Origin: Lachnoclostridium sp.
GTDB lineage: Bacteria; Bacillota; Clostridia; Lachnospirales; Lachnospiraceae
NCBI GenBank assembly: GCA_023665475.1
Contig: JAMPEB010000008.1
Span: forward strand, 40,929 to 104,928
Direction of reading: 5' to 3'
Length of the DNA: 64,000 nt
In this document: positions 16,901 to 25,830 of the stretch, one piece after another
How the letters are laid out: every line of letters begins with the position of its first letter
Numbering within the stretch: position 1 is the first letter of the stretch
Notes under the pieces: generated by a model
Seen by the model: the letters and a program-made list of their open reading frames with translations, nothing else
The model's database searches: none
Told to the model about the DNA's origin: nothing
Position numbers and translations under genes: made by a program

Positions 16901-18319
16901 TATCCGGCAGGAGCAGCCGCGCTGTTATGCAGCTCCAATGTCACTTATAATATATTGACTACAGGCGTCAGAGGTTATTATTACCTGACAGATGATTCAA
17001 AGTTGACGGAGGTGACTTTTGACAATGCGGAATTTACCACGGAAAACAGTCTGGAGTTTTTGACGGATGGGAATATCAGATTTCTACATATAGCCCCCGT
17101 GGACGGGGCGGGAAATCTGGGCGACACCACACATATTTGCGTAAATCCGCTGCAGGATGACTTTAAATGGCAGCTTTATACCGAAAAACTACGCCTGGAA
17201 GAAGGAGAGAATATCTATCCGGCAGACGGGCAGGATGCTTATTATGTGAGAAGCGACGGTCGGACTCCTTTTACTTTAGTTTACGGCGCGGGTATGAAGG
17301 GATGGGCAAGAGAAGATTATTGGTTGAAATATGCCGTTTTTGAAGAAATCGGCAAGGAGCAGGAAGCCCAAAATATTCTGACTCATGAAACAAACGGAGC
17401 ACAGAAGAAAGCGGCATATTCGACGGAAGGGTTTCCTCTGCTTACGGTATATCCGTCGGTTTCCGTGACATGGCAGGACGACTGCCGGAAAAAGGAAGTC
17501 CGCCAGAAATTTACTTTGGAAGCATCCGTGAGCGGCAGCAGGATTTCGGTGATTCCCAGAGTAGGCGCTTCGGAAGCGGAAAATGCAGAAGAAATCATTT
17601 ATTCGGAGTATGACGATGACAAAGAAAAGGGAATTTTGCTGATTGCGGACGGGGAGGCTCCCATCATTCACGGGGTTGAAAACTTAGAACTGCCCGACCT
17701 TTTGGACCGCAGTCAGGGAAGCGTGACGCTGGAACTGACGGCGGAAGATACTCTGAGCGGCGTAGCGGACTTTGGCGTGCAAATCGTCAATCAGGATAAC
17801 TTTATAGAAAAAGCTTATACTCCGGACGCCTCGGGGCGTATACAGGTGGACATCACAACGGACGATCCGGTTTTCAGCGGAGATTTTACCGTGACGGCAT
17901 GGGCTGTGGACCATGTAGGCAACAAAGGGAGCGTTTCCTTCGGTACTACGGAATTTGGACTGGAAGCCGAAGTAACAAGAATACTGCCGCCCCATGAACC
18001 TGTATTTCGTCGCGGCGAGAGCGGGACTCTTAAATTTTCCGTGTGGGGATATGCAGACTATGTGGAGGTTATCTTTCCCGAAGAAATGCTTGCGGAGAAT
18101 CCCGATTTGAATCAGGTGTTTCATTATGAAGACCGACCGGGTTATTACCATGAAGAAGAATTGCAGTTTATGGTTCCTCTTTATATTTCGGAAAGCGATA
18201 ATTTTACGATTACCGTAAGAGCTTATAAGAAGGATAAAAAATTGGAGGAATACCCGGCGGTCAGCGTGATAAAGGCGCAGGGAACGGTGTTGGATGATAT
18301 TCGCACCAGACTTCGCTAA
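13952..18319 (+). CDS. large secreted repeat protein of the Tad locus (1455 aa)
   Basis: A signal peptide (RLIHRAAGLLLSVLLFGFF ... VWAG) is followed by: a Cys-rich segment with CADC near residue 137 and CPWC near 174 that may bind a metal; two InlB-B/Listeria-Bacteroides-type repeats (about 195-296, with GYEFVGWNTKPDGSG, and about 300-446, with FGGWYYDSDL); a Fn3-like stretch near 470-490; a glycine-rich domain (about 530-650) with runs such as GGGGGGRG; a second Fn3-like stretch near 960; and Ig-like repeats to the C-terminus. There is no LPXTG or C-terminal membrane anchor. Lying inside the pilus operon it is probably a pilus-associated adhesin or tip protein. ATG 13952 gives the signal peptide; an upstream ATG at 13919 does not. 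Confidence 0.7.
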   Translation: MRLIHRAAGLLLSVLLFGFFAETEVWAGNIYTSPFVTFSPDKKAWTANAGERDYTWYEKGTAVNTGRASSLRPLNQGEHYYKSPRKGAVPVGEWKVVYPTGMCIHNDYPADSPRWHGIEFGRKKCFRYYYSGWYAYCADCGELIVRRLHYMSREAAESIQYLDVGTEMDYYYLCPWCNNLEMGSGTPLHMCSAISWNRYKVRYDANTSEPYGGYMADSIHMYNNAIQYEGEEVTPIPCLTLNTYNRIGYEFVGWNTKPDGSGDFYEDGAEIYNLTDENYTVGSAESKGVVILYAMWRPSVSTLALNLNGGSYDGMDSVSVTKKYGESCAVDDSRIEAPSGCRVSFETNGGESIAPVTASQHFTTWRMEQPFLGRFQGGVYQFLASDGKTDVLSAYYEPDAVKLPEAVFEGKSFGGWYYDSDLRQFAGKEGDFLVFRQDTVLYAEWVDLRLWAETNYEANDGKGAVDLSWSQPDAKALTYMVYQSGDSENYTRIHSADDIGNDINVSETYEYAQRGGTYAVPYTGFYELTAEGAAGGDYGEYLGGKGGRVTAKVWLDKGEVVTYSIGGKDGGGGGGRGSEFAGGGGRSVISTDKKGVILIAGGGGGADLLGNGEGGGSSLSLRSDLEWRGEDGQAGGGAGEVGGSAGELVKHYHTADCYRKTETDILTEYADYRTSYVYEYDEDENERQVVQYGGSSGLIPVQGANMLEIELLQKMSYIHEHGGNNVKESYLAVYDQSGECLFFRDGRTPEDYFVEMLASYDFDDDDDPYLDKEYLTWGSRDTTYRIVKDDAGNIISQSTGYAFIPSDDMMENARLFGGTTYYSSGSQWFGVCGRAHKEKIAIPEGTTGIYIVSVLEANDRNENRFYRAYLKGEKKLICGYEEGQIISSRPAYGGSNYINEDACGNYNSETGVCEGNGRVKILSQQIGFLGETQLEGVPAPDLAAPAQIAEEGITGEVIEEGKVRLRWETPADNGTGYYHRAESYPAGAAALLCSSNVTYNILTTGVRGYYYLTDDSKLTEVTFDNAEFTTENSLEFLTDGNIRFLHIAPVDGAGNLGDTTHICVNPLQDDFKWQLYTEKLRLEEGENIYPADGQDAYYVRSDGRTPFTLVYGAGMKGWAREDYWLKYAVFEEIGKEQEAQNILTHETNGAQKKAAYSTEGFPLLTVYPSVSVTWQDDCRKKEVRQKFTLEASVSGSRISVIPRVGASEAENAEEIIYSEYDDDKEKGILLIADGEAPIIHGVENLELPDLLDRSQGSVTLELTAEDTLSGVADFGVQIVNQDNFIEKAYTPDASGRIQVDITTDDPVFSGDFTVTAWAVDHVGNKGSVSFGTTEFGLEAEVTRILPPHEPVFRRGESGTLKFSVWGYADYVEVIFPEEMLAENPDLNQVFHYEDRPGYYHEEELQFMVPLYISESDNFTITVRAYKKDKKLEEYPAVSVIKAQGTVLDDIRTRLR

Positions 18320-18331
18320 AGGGGGGAGCCT

Positions 18332-18943
18332 ATGTTATGGACGGTGCTGATACCCGTGGGCAGCCTTTTGATAGTGGGCAGATTGGATTCTGAGGAGCCC
18401 ATTGTACCTAAGAAAACGCAGTGGCTGGCAATTTTCGGGATTTGTGTGGCAGCGGGATGCTTTCTGCGGATGCTTCCTCTTTCGCAGACAGCCTTAGAGG
18501 AGACGCTTCTTTCTATGATTCTGGGCTGTCTGCTGTTTGCCGGTATTACGGACTTGTATATCGGCAAAGCATATCACTTTACATGGTGGCTCGGAATGAC
18601 TGCCGGATTGGTTCTGTTTTTGGCGGGAAGCAGCCGGGCGGAAAGTTATCAAACGGTTGTGGCGGCGCTTTCTCTTTTGGCATTTGCGGGACTTCAGCAG
18701 ATATTTTTTGCCGGATTTTACGGACGGGCGGATTGTCATGCTTTCTGTGTCTGCGCGTTGGCGGAAAGCAGTTTCGGTATGGGAATGAAGGACTTCTTTG
18801 CACATATGGTGCTGGCATTCGGGTTATTGACTGTGGTGCAGGGAATCTGCGGAAATATAGGCAAATGCGGCCGTTTAAAAGAACCGGTTCCGTTTTTGCC
18901 ATATATCACCGCTTCATTCCTGATAATGCTTTGGACAGCATGA
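18332..18943 (+). CDS. prepilin peptidase (A24/TadV-like)
   Basis: 203 residues, mostly hydrophobic with about six helices. The two aspartates expected of type IV prepilin peptidases are present: GITDLYIGKAY (about residue 73) and GFYGRADCHAF, a GRAD variant of the usual GxGD (about residue 133). It lacks the N-terminal methylase region, as do TadV/CpaA. It would cleave the leader of the Flp-like and TadE-like proteins. GGGGGG at 18321-18326 precedes ATG 18332. Closes the Tad-like operon. Confidence 0.78.
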   Translation: MLWTVLIPVGSLLIVGRLDSEEPIVPKKTQWLAIFGICVAAGCFLRMLPLSQTALEETLLSMILGCLLFAGITDLYIGKAYHFTWWLGMTAGLVLFLAGSSRAESYQTVVAALSLLAFAGLQQIFFAGFYGRADCHAFCVCALAESSFGMGMKDFFAHMVLAFGLLTVVQGICGNIGKCGRLKEPVPFLPYITASFLIMLWTA

Positions 18944-18967
18944 TTTCGGGTATTTGCAAAATCACAG

Positions 18968-18996
18968 TTGCATTTTTGCCTGAAAAGTGTTATATT
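18968..18996 (+). promoter_or_regulatory. promoter of the amino-acid-binding protein gene
   Basis: TTGCAT (18968-18973), 17-nt spacer, TATATT (18991-18996) with a TG one base upstream, i.e. an extended -10. Starts a new transcript after the prepilin peptidase gene. Confidence 0.6.
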
Positions 18997-19082
18997 ATTT
19001 CAAGATTTCCAGATATGAAGTTACAGATAATGCAATCCGTGGAGTAGGAACTCATACGGCAGAAAATGAGGAGGAAATATTG

Positions 19083-19931
19083 ATGAAAAAAGTAATTGCA
19101 ATGTTATTGGCAGCTACGCTGTGCTTTGGAACACTGACAGCCTGCGGAGAACAGAAAGCGGCAGGAGGTACAGAGGTAAACGGGGGGGCAGGCGCCACAC
19201 AAGGCAGTACAGACAATACGGGTTCTGCGGATAAGGCAGCCGCTGTGGAAACGATAAAGGACGGCGTCCTCATTATCGGCACCAATGCAGCGTTTCCGCC
19301 CTTTGAGTATATCGGGGATAACGGAGAGCCTGACGGTTTTGATATTGCGCTGGCGAATGCTATCGCTGAGAAGCTTGGCTTGACAGTAGAAGTGCAGGAT
19401 ATGGAATTCGGTTCTCTCGTGGCATCCATCGGAAGTAAGATTGATGTTGCCATTGCAGGCATGACCATTACCCCCGATCGTCTGGAGAAGGTTGATTTCT
19501 CCGATTCCTATTATGATGCGGTGCAGTTCGTGATTGCATTGCCCGGTTCGGAGCCCAAGACCGCAGCGGATTTGGAAAACAAGAAGATTGGCGCACAGCT
19601 TGGCACCACAGGGGCAACCATAGCCGAGGAGGAAATCAAGGGAGCGGAGGCTGCGACCTATGACAAGGCTGTGGACGCCGTAAACGATTTGATAAACGGA
19701 AGGGTTGATTTGGTTATTATCGACCAGAATCCCGCAAAGGTATTCGAGGAGAAATTTGCCGGCAAGATAGTAGCCATTGACGGCGCAACATTTGGATTTG
19801 AAAATGAGAAGTATGCCATTGCGCTTCCTAAGGACAGTCCTTTGGTGGCGGAAGTGAATAAGGCATTGGCCGAAGTAAGGGCTGACGGAACCTTTGACGC
19901 ATTGGTCAAGGAATATATTGTTGCCGAATAA
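19083..19931 (+). CDS. polar amino-acid ABC transporter substrate-binding lipoprotein
   Basis: 282 residues. Lipoprotein signal with lipobox LTAC, then a low-complexity linker and an SBP_bac_3 domain: FPPFEYIGDNGEPDGFDIAL, AGMTITPDRLEKVDFSDSYY and GAQLGTTGATIAEEE are typical of glutamine/histidine-type binding proteins. The lipoprotein would capture a polar amino acid or cystine outside the membrane. The matching permease and ATPase lie at 22143-23550 with two unrelated genes between. ATG 19083 follows GAGGAGG; longer upstream frames lack a site. Confidence 0.88.
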   Translation: MKKVIAMLLAATLCFGTLTACGEQKAAGGTEVNGGAGATQGSTDNTGSADKAAAVETIKDGVLIIGTNAAFPPFEYIGDNGEPDGFDIALANAIAEKLGLTVEVQDMEFGSLVASIGSKIDVAIAGMTITPDRLEKVDFSDSYYDAVQFVIALPGSEPKTAADLENKKIGAQLGTTGATIAEEEIKGAEAATYDKAVDAVNDLINGRVDLVIIDQNPAKVFEEKFAGKIVAIDGATFGFENEKYAIALPKDSPLVAEVNKALAEVRADGTFDALVKEYIVAE

Positions 19932-19964
19932 AATCTGTCACACGGATAAGGAGTAAGTTAAAGA

Positions 19965-20543
19965 ATGAAAAAAAGAATTATTGCGCTTTTGGTGGTTATG
20001 ACAATGGCAGTCGCATCATTGGGCTGCGGCAAAAAGAATACCGAAACGAAGGGAAATGATACCGAAAACTATGAGCCTCAGGTGAGATATCCGGACGCGG
20101 AGGGTTATGCGGAAGGGTATTATGAAGATACCATGCATACCTATTTCTTTGAGTACATAGTAAACAGCGCCTATGTATGTAAAGAATATGAAGGATATAA
20201 ACCTCAGGACGGCAATCAACTGCTGGTGGCTGATGTGACTGTGAAAAATACAGGTTATGCAAGCCTGATTATGTATGCTACAGATTTTCAGGTGCAGTGG
20301 AGCGATACTTCCGCGAATGCATATGAGTGGCCGATAACTTATTACATGGAAGAGGAAACAGATGAAAAGAGCAATATGTTTCCTAAGGAATATGAGTTAG
20401 AAATCAATGAGAGCCGCACAGGCAGTCTGGTGTATGAAGTGCCCAAAGATGAGAAAGATTTTTCCATCTCTTATAAGGAGTATTTTGAAGACGGCAGCGA
20501 AGGTGATACCTTCTTTGTATACTTTACCGCAAAGAGTAAGTAA
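19965..20543 (+). CDS. DUF4352-like lipoprotein
   Basis: 192 residues. Signal peptide with lipobox LGC (MAVASLGCGKK), then a beta-rich domain of the DUF4352 immunoglobulin-like type: ADVTVKNTGYASLIMYATDF, KEYELEINESRTGSLVYEVP and FVYFTAK at the end. Such proteins are surface-exposed in Gram-positives and of unknown function. It follows the amino-acid-binding protein by 33 nt and is followed by an intrinsic terminator, so the two form one transcript. Confidence 0.7.
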   Translation: MKKRIIALLVVMTMAVASLGCGKKNTETKGNDTENYEPQVRYPDAEGYAEGYYEDTMHTYFFEYIVNSAYVCKEYEGYKPQDGNQLLVADVTVKNTGYASLIMYATDFQVQWSDTSANAYEWPITYYMEEETDEKSNMFPKEYELEINESRTGSLVYEVPKDEKDFSISYKEYFEDGSEGDTFFVYFTAKSK

Positions 20544-20590
20544 GGATTTTGGCGGGAGAAAACAAAGGCTGCCAAAAACAGAGACACTGA

Positions 20591-20626
20591 CAGGGGTAAG
20601 ACAGGCATTGTTTTACCCCTGTTTTG
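20591..20626 (+). terminator. intrinsic terminator
   Basis: CAGGGGTAA ... TTACCCCTG stem followed by TTTTG, downstream of the DUF4352-like gene and just before the MATE gene. Confidence 0.75.
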
Positions 20627-20649
20627 CATTATGGTACAGGTGAGGATTG

Positions 20650-22035
20650 ATGAAGAAGCTATCAAAATTTATCGGAAATAAGGATTTTTACAAAATGGTA
20701 TTGCTGATTGCAATTCCTATCATGATACAGAACGGAATCACAAATTTTGTGAGCCTTTTGGATAATATCATGATCGGTCAGGTAGGCACGGAGCAAATGT
20801 CCGGCGTGGCAATTGTAAATCAGTTGATTTTTGTGTATAATCTGGGCATTTTCGGCGGTGTGTCCGGAGCCGGAATTTTTACGGCACAGTATTTCGGACA
20901 GGGCAACCATCAGGGAGTGCGTCAGACCATGCGCTTTAAAATCTGGCTGGTGGCGATTATCACGGCGCTGACGGCGCTGCTTTTGCAGGCAGGAGGAACT
21001 GCCCTGATAGGAGCTTATTTAAAGGGCGAGGGAACTGCGGAAAGCATTGCGGCCACACTTTCTTACGGAAAACAATATCTGGGCATTATGCTGGCAGGGC
21101 TGCCTGCCTTTGCGGTGGTACAAGTGTATTCCAGCACCCTGAGGGAGTGCGGACAGACCGTTCTTCCCATGAAAGCGGGGGTTGCGGCGGTTGTAGTGAA
21201 TCTGACGCTGAATTATATCCTGATTTACGGGAAAATGGGAGCGCCCGCCTTGGGAGTGGCAGGCGCCGCCATTGCCACCGTGATTTCGCGTTATGTGGAA
21301 ATGATGATCGTGGTGGTTCAGGTACACAGAAAGAAAAACGAATATTCCTTTATTACAGGATTATACCGTACTTTAAAGGTTCCCAGAGAATTGGCATTTC
21401 GGATTATACGGAAAGGAAGCCCGCTTCTTTTGAATGAAACGCTGTGGGCGGCGGGCATGGCAATGCTGACACAGTGTTATTCCGTGCGGGGGCTGAATGT
21501 GGTAGCGGGTTTGAATGTGTGTAATACTATCAATAATGTATTCAATATTGTGTTTATCGCGTTGGGGGATTCCGTTGCCATTCTGGTGGGACAACTGCTG
21601 GGAGCCGGCAAGATGAAAGAGGCAAGGGATACGGACAACAAGATGATTGCGTTTTCCGTGGTGTGCTGTACCGGCATAGCCCTTCTTATGTTCTGCACGG
21701 CGCCGCTATTTCCGAGGCTGTACAAGATTAATGATGAGGCAAGGATGCTGGCAAGGTATTTCATTATGGCAGCCGCGGTTTTTATGCCTCAAAATGCATT
21801 TTTGCACGCAGCCTATTTTACCTTGCGCTCCGGAGGGAAAACGATTATCACATTTTTATTTGACAGTGTGTTTATCTGGTGTGTCAGTGTGCTGCTTGCC
21901 TTTGTGCTGACCAGATATACCGCGCTGCCGGTGATAATGGTCTATGTGATGGTGCAGATGGGAGATATTATTAAGTGCGTAATAGGGTTTATTCTGGTGA
22001 AAAAAGGTGTCTGGCTGCAAAATATTGTGGAATAG
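20650..22035 (+). CDS. MATE family efflux transporter
   Basis: 461 residues with about twelve membrane helices. The N-terminal half has FVSLLDNIMIGQVGTEQMSGV and the repeat half IVFIALGDSVAILVGQLLGAG, the two-fold pattern of MATE (NorM/DinF-like) exporters driven by Na+ or H+. Exports drugs or metabolites; substrate unknown. ATG 20650 follows AGGTGAGG and is preferred to the adjoining TTG 20647. It has no tight partner and interrupts the amino-acid ABC cluster. Confidence 0.85.
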   Translation: MKKLSKFIGNKDFYKMVLLIAIPIMIQNGITNFVSLLDNIMIGQVGTEQMSGVAIVNQLIFVYNLGIFGGVSGAGIFTAQYFGQGNHQGVRQTMRFKIWLVAIITALTALLLQAGGTALIGAYLKGEGTAESIAATLSYGKQYLGIMLAGLPAFAVVQVYSSTLRECGQTVLPMKAGVAAVVVNLTLNYILIYGKMGAPALGVAGAAIATVISRYVEMMIVVVQVHRKKNEYSFITGLYRTLKVPRELAFRIIRKGSPLLLNETLWAAGMAMLTQCYSVRGLNVVAGLNVCNTINNVFNIVFIALGDSVAILVGQLLGAGKMKEARDTDNKMIAFSVVCCTGIALLMFCTAPLFPRLYKINDEARMLARYFIMAAAVFMPQNAFLHAAYFTLRSGGKTIITFLFDSVFIWCVSVLLAFVLTRYTALPVIMVYVMVQMGDIIKCVIGFILVKKGVWLQNIVE

Positions 22036-22039
22036 ATAC

Positions 22040-22068
22040 TTGTGCCATTATCTTCTTTTTGTTACAAT
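22040..22068 (+). promoter_or_regulatory. promoter of the amino-acid permease-ATPase pair
   Basis: TTGTGC, 17-nt spacer, TACAAT, with TGT directly before the -10 (extended -10). Confidence 0.5.
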
Positions 22069-22142
22069 GACTGTTAGCGGATAGAAAAACGGATGGGATA
22101 AAAACAGGCATATTATTAGCGATAAGACAGGAGGAGCAGGAA

Positions 22143-22841
22143 ATGGAGTGGTTAAATTCGGTGTGGCGGCTTTTTGAGACGGCATTTATCAAGGAAAATC
22201 GCTGGCAGTTATATTTAAAAGGATTGGGAACCACTGTACAGGTAGCTGTCTGGGCGGCTTTGATAGGAATTTTGATTGGGACGGTTCTTGCCTTTATGAA
22301 GATTTCTACGAAACGCAACGGAAAACCTACCATATTGACTTTCCTTGCCAATGTTTACATAGATATCATAAGAGGAACACCTTCTGTGCTGCAGCTTTTA
22401 ATTATGTGGTTCGTGGTATTGAAAAACTGTCATAACGGTATTTTGGTGGCAAGCATTACTTTTGGCATTAATTCCGGCGCTTATGTGGCGGAGATTGTCA
22501 GGGCGGGTATTCTGGCGGTGGATAAAGGACAGACGGAGGCAGGGCGTTCTCTGGGATTAAATCAGTTTCAGACCATGCGGCATATTGTGCTGCCTCAGGC
22601 ATTTAAGAATGTGCTGCCGCCTCTGGGCAATGAATTTATTGTGCTGCTGAAAGAAACAGCTATTGTGGGATATGTGAGTCTGAGGGACTTGACCCGTACG
22701 GCGCATCAATTGACGGCGGCTCTGTACGAACCATTTATGCCACTTGTAATAGCGGCTGTTATTTATTTCGTTATCATTAAGATACTGACGATTCTGTTGG
22801 CAAAATTGGAGAGGAGGCTGCGTAAGAGTGATAGTCGTTAA
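22143..22841 (+). CDS. amino-acid ABC transporter permease
   Basis: 232 residues, five or six helices, HisM/GlnP family. [20 protein letters not shown] opens the permease fold, and the EAA loop reads [20 protein letters not shown]. Forms the membrane channel for a polar amino acid with the ATPase encoded next (14-nt overlap). The binding protein is probably the lipoprotein at 19083. GAGGAGCAGGAA precedes ATG 22143. Confidence 0.88.
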   Translation: MEWLNSVWRLFETAFIKENRWQLYLKGLGTTVQVAVWAALIGILIGTVLAFMKISTKRNGKPTILTFLANVYIDIIRGTPSVLQLLIMWFVVLKNCHNGILVASITFGINSGAYVAEIVRAGILAVDKGQTEAGRSLGLNQFQTMRHIVLPQAFKNVLPPLGNEFIVLLKETAIVGYVSLRDLTRTAHQLTAALYEPFMPLVIAAVIYFVIIKILTILLAKLERRLRKSDSR

Positions 22842-23550
22842 AGATTTGCATAAAAAATTTGAGGAAAATCATGTGCTGCGTGGTGTAAACTATCATATTC
22901 ATCAGGGTGAAAAAATTGTGATAGTAGGACCTTCCGGCTCCGGAAAAAGCACTTTCCTGCGTTGTCTGAATCTGTTAGAGGTTCCGGACAGCGGGGAAAT
23001 CTGGTTTGACGGACAGAACATTACGGATGCAAAGACGGATATTAATGAAGTGCGCCGCCATATGGGGATGGTATTTCAGCATTTTAATCTTTTTCATAAC
23101 CTGACCATCATGAAAAACATTACTCTGGCGCCGGTGGAGCTTAAGCTGATGTCGGAGGAGGAGGCAAAGGAGAATGCATGGAAGCTTCTTTCCAGAGTGG
23201 GACTGTCAGAAAAGGCGGATGCTTATCCCGGCTCTTTGAGCGGCGGTCAGAAGCAGAGAATTGCCATTGTGCGTTCCCTGGCAATGAATCCCAAGGTAAT
23301 GCTTTTTGATGAACCTACTTCGGCGTTGGACCCTGAGATGGTGGGGGAGGTTTTGGAGGTTATGAAGGAGCTTGCGGAGAGCGGCATGACAATGGTGGTG
23401 GTCACTCATGAGATGGGCTTTGCCAGAGAGGTGGGAACCAAGGTGCTTTTCATGGACGAGGGCAATATTATGGAAGAGAATACACCGCAGGAGTTTTTTG
23501 CCCATCCCAAGAGTCCGAGGCTGCAGGAATTTTTGTCCAAGGTTCTGTGA
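22828..23550 (+). CDS. amino-acid ABC transporter ATP-binding protein (GlnQ-like)
   Basis: 240 residues. Walker [17 protein letters not shown]-loop [14 protein letters not shown], signature [16 protein letters not shown], Walker [16 protein letters not shown] and the H-loop [10 protein letters not shown] are all intact. GTG start at 22828 inside the permease gene, giving coupled translation. Energises uptake of a polar amino acid. Confidence 0.92.
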   Translation: MIVVKDLHKKFEENHVLRGVNYHIHQGEKIVIVGPSGSGKSTFLRCLNLLEVPDSGEIWFDGQNITDAKTDINEVRRHMGMVFQHFNLFHNLTIMKNITLAPVELKLMSEEEAKENAWKLLSRVGLSEKADAYPGSLSGGQKQRIAIVRSLAMNPKVMLFDEPTSALDPEMVGEVLEVMKELAESGMTMVVVTHEMGFAREVGTKVLFMDEGNIMEENTPQEFFAHPKSPRLQEFLSKVL

Positions 23551-23629
23551 GAAAAACAAGCGAAAAGAAAGAAAAATCAAATCAAAATATAACAAATATA
23601 GAAATATGGTGAAATGAGGGCGAAAGGTT

Positions 23630-24658
23630 ATGATTACCATATCCCTGTGCATGATAGTAAAAAATGAAGAGAGTGTGCTTGCAAGGTGTCTGGACAGTGT
23701 GGCTGATCTGGTGGATGAGATTGTGATAGTGGACACCGGCTCCACGGATAAAACGAAGGAGATTGCCGCAAAATATACGGATAAAATCTATGATTTTGTT
23801 TGGATTGATGATTTCAGCGCAGCCCGGAATTTTGCTTTTTCCAAGGCAAATATGGAGTATATTTACTCTGCGGATGCGGATGAGGTGCTGGATGGGGACA
23901 ACAGGGAGAGATTCCGTATTTTAAAGGAAAATCTTCTTCCGGAGATAGAGCTGGTTCAAATGAAATATGGCAATCAGCTGCAATTCGGCACGGTTTACAA
24001 TTTTGACGAGGAATATCGTCCGAAACTGTTTAAAAGGAAGCGGGATTTTATCTGGGAAGAGCCCATTCATGAGACAGTAAGAATATCACCTGTTATTTAT
24101 GACAGTGATGTGGTTATCACCCATATGCCCGAGCAGAATCATGCGGGAAGGGATTTAGCGAATTTCAGAAAGCAGACAGAGAAGGGCCTGCGGCTTTCCA
24201 AGCGCCTTCACAATATGTATGCAAGGGAGCTTTTTCTTGCGGGAAACGGGGAGGATTTTGTAAAAGCCGCCGCGTTTTTCCGGGAGTCCGCAATGGACGA
24301 AAGCAGGGACGAAGAGGAATTGGTGGAAGCCTGTCTGGTGGCGGCAAGAGCTGCCAGAGTGTCAAAGGATGCAGTGAGCTTTTTCAAATATGCCTCCAAG
24401 ATTATCGCAGGGGAGGGCTGTTCGGAAATTTGTTGTGAATTGGGCTTCTTTTATGAAGATGCGCAGGACTATACAGAGGCGGTTATCTGGTATTATAATG
24501 CCGTATATGAGACGGCGCCCGTGTTAAAAAAGACGGCGGGAGATGTGGAAGGTCTGGAAGGATTGATTCGCTGTTATGAAAAAATGGGACAGCCGGAGAA
24601 TGCGCAGACTTACAGGGAGGAACTCCATGTTTTACGGAAAGGAATGAAAATCAGATGA
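23630..24658 (+). CDS. family 2 glycosyltransferase with C-terminal TPR-like region
   Basis: 342 residues. A GT-A domain covers about residues 1-200: LCMIVKNEESVLARCLDS, EIVIVDTGSTDKTKE, ARNFAFSKA and the metal-binding SADADEVLD (DxD-type). The remainder is helical and resembles tetratricopeptide repeats (KAAAFFRESAMDESRDEEE; DYTEAVIWYYNAV). This SunS/WcaA-like build is common in Firmicutes and may glycosylate a surface molecule or peptide. It overlaps hisC by 4 nt (ATGA). Confidence 0.78.
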   Translation: MITISLCMIVKNEESVLARCLDSVADLVDEIVIVDTGSTDKTKEIAAKYTDKIYDFVWIDDFSAARNFAFSKANMEYIYSADADEVLDGDNRERFRILKENLLPEIELVQMKYGNQLQFGTVYNFDEEYRPKLFKRKRDFIWEEPIHETVRISPVIYDSDVVITHMPEQNHAGRDLANFRKQTEKGLRLSKRLHNMYARELFLAGNGEDFVKAAAFFRESAMDESRDEEELVEACLVAARAARVSKDAVSFFKYASKIIAGEGCSEICCELGFFYEDAQDYTEAVIWYYNAVYETAPVLKKTAGDVEGLEGLIRCYEKMGQPENAQTYREELHVLRKGMKIR

Positions 24659-25719
24659 CAAAATGGGAAGAGAATGTGCGCAGGGTAGTACCTTATGTGG
24701 CAGGGGAACAGCCCAACAAACCGCAGATGATAAAGTTAAATACCAATGAGTGTCCCTATCCGCCGGCTCCCGGCGTGGAAAAGCTGGCGGCGGATTTAAA
24801 CTATGGAGCTTTGCGGCTTTATCCGGACGCCAATGTCACTCCTTTAGTGGAGGCTCTGGCAGAATATTATGGGGTAAAGAAGGAACAGGTTTTTGTGGGA
24901 GTGGGTTCCGATGATGTGCTGTCCATGGCATTTATGACTTTTTTCAATGGGGACAAGCCCATTCTGTTTCCGGATGTGACTTATTCTTTTTATGATGTGT
25001 GGGCGGATTTATATCGTATTCCGTATAAAACCTGTGCGCTGGACGAAAATTGGCATCTGTGCCCCGATGATTATAAACAGCAAAACGGCGGCATTATTTT
25101 TCCCAATCCCAATGCGCCCACGGGACTTTTGGAACCGCTTGCCGTGGTGGAGGATATCATAGCCGCCAATCCGGATGTAGTGGTTATCGTGGATGAGGCG
25201 TATATTGATTTTGGGGGAGCCAGCGCCCTTTCTTTGCTGGGAAAATATGAAAATCTGCTGGTGGTGCGTACTTTTTCAAAATCCCGTGCCATGGCGGGGC
25301 TTAGAATAGGATTCTGCATGGGGAGTGAAAAATTAATCGGTTATCTGAATGATGTGAAGTTTTCCTTTAATTCCTACACAATGAATATGCCAGCCCAGAT
25401 ATTGGGCGTGGAGGCGGTGCGGGATGATGCGTATTTTAAGGAAATTGTCGGTAAAATCATTGCCACCAGAGAACGGGTGCAGAAAGAGCTTTGTAATCTG
25501 GGATTTACTTTTCCGAAGTCCGACGCCAACTTTATTTTTGCTTCCCATAAAAGCGTGCCGGCAAAAGAGATTTTTCAGGCGCTGAGGGAAGAAGATATTT
25601 ATGTGAGGTATTGGGACAAGCCTAGAATCAACAATTCCCTGCGTATTACCGTAGGCACCGATGAGGAGATGGATACGCTGATTGCTTTTTTGAAGACCTA
25701 CTTAGAAGGAAGAAACTAG
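24655..25719 (+). CDS. hisC: histidinol-phosphate aminotransferase
   Basis: 354 residues. PLP-dependent fold-type I aminotransferase making L-histidinol phosphate. IKLNTNECPYPPAPGV, the NPNAPTG substrate loop, VIVDEAYIDF and the PLP-lysine site RTFSKSRAMAGLRIG are present. Translationally coupled to the glycosyltransferase (ATGA). It stands apart from other his genes, so a related role (for example an aromatic or other amino-acid transaminase) cannot be excluded. Confidence 0.85.
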   Translation: MTKWEENVRRVVPYVAGEQPNKPQMIKLNTNECPYPPAPGVEKLAADLNYGALRLYPDANVTPLVEALAEYYGVKKEQVFVGVGSDDVLSMAFMTFFNGDKPILFPDVTYSFYDVWADLYRIPYKTCALDENWHLCPDDYKQQNGGIIFPNPNAPTGLLEPLAVVEDIIAANPDVVVIVDEAYIDFGGASALSLLGKYENLLVVRTFSKSRAMAGLRIGFCMGSEKLIGYLNDVKFSFNSYTMNMPAQILGVEAVRDDAYFKEIVGKIIATRERVQKELCNLGFTFPKSDANFIFASHKSVPAKEIFQALREEDIYVRYWDKPRINNSLRITVGTDEEMDTLIAFLKTYLEGRN

Positions 25720-25830
25720 TCATTACCGGAAAACAGCGGAAAATCAGGCTAGAATCGGGCAAGCGGTCCGGTATGAAAAGAAAAGCAAAAATATATAATG
25801 GTACAGAACTAGGAAACGGAGACAAAATTT

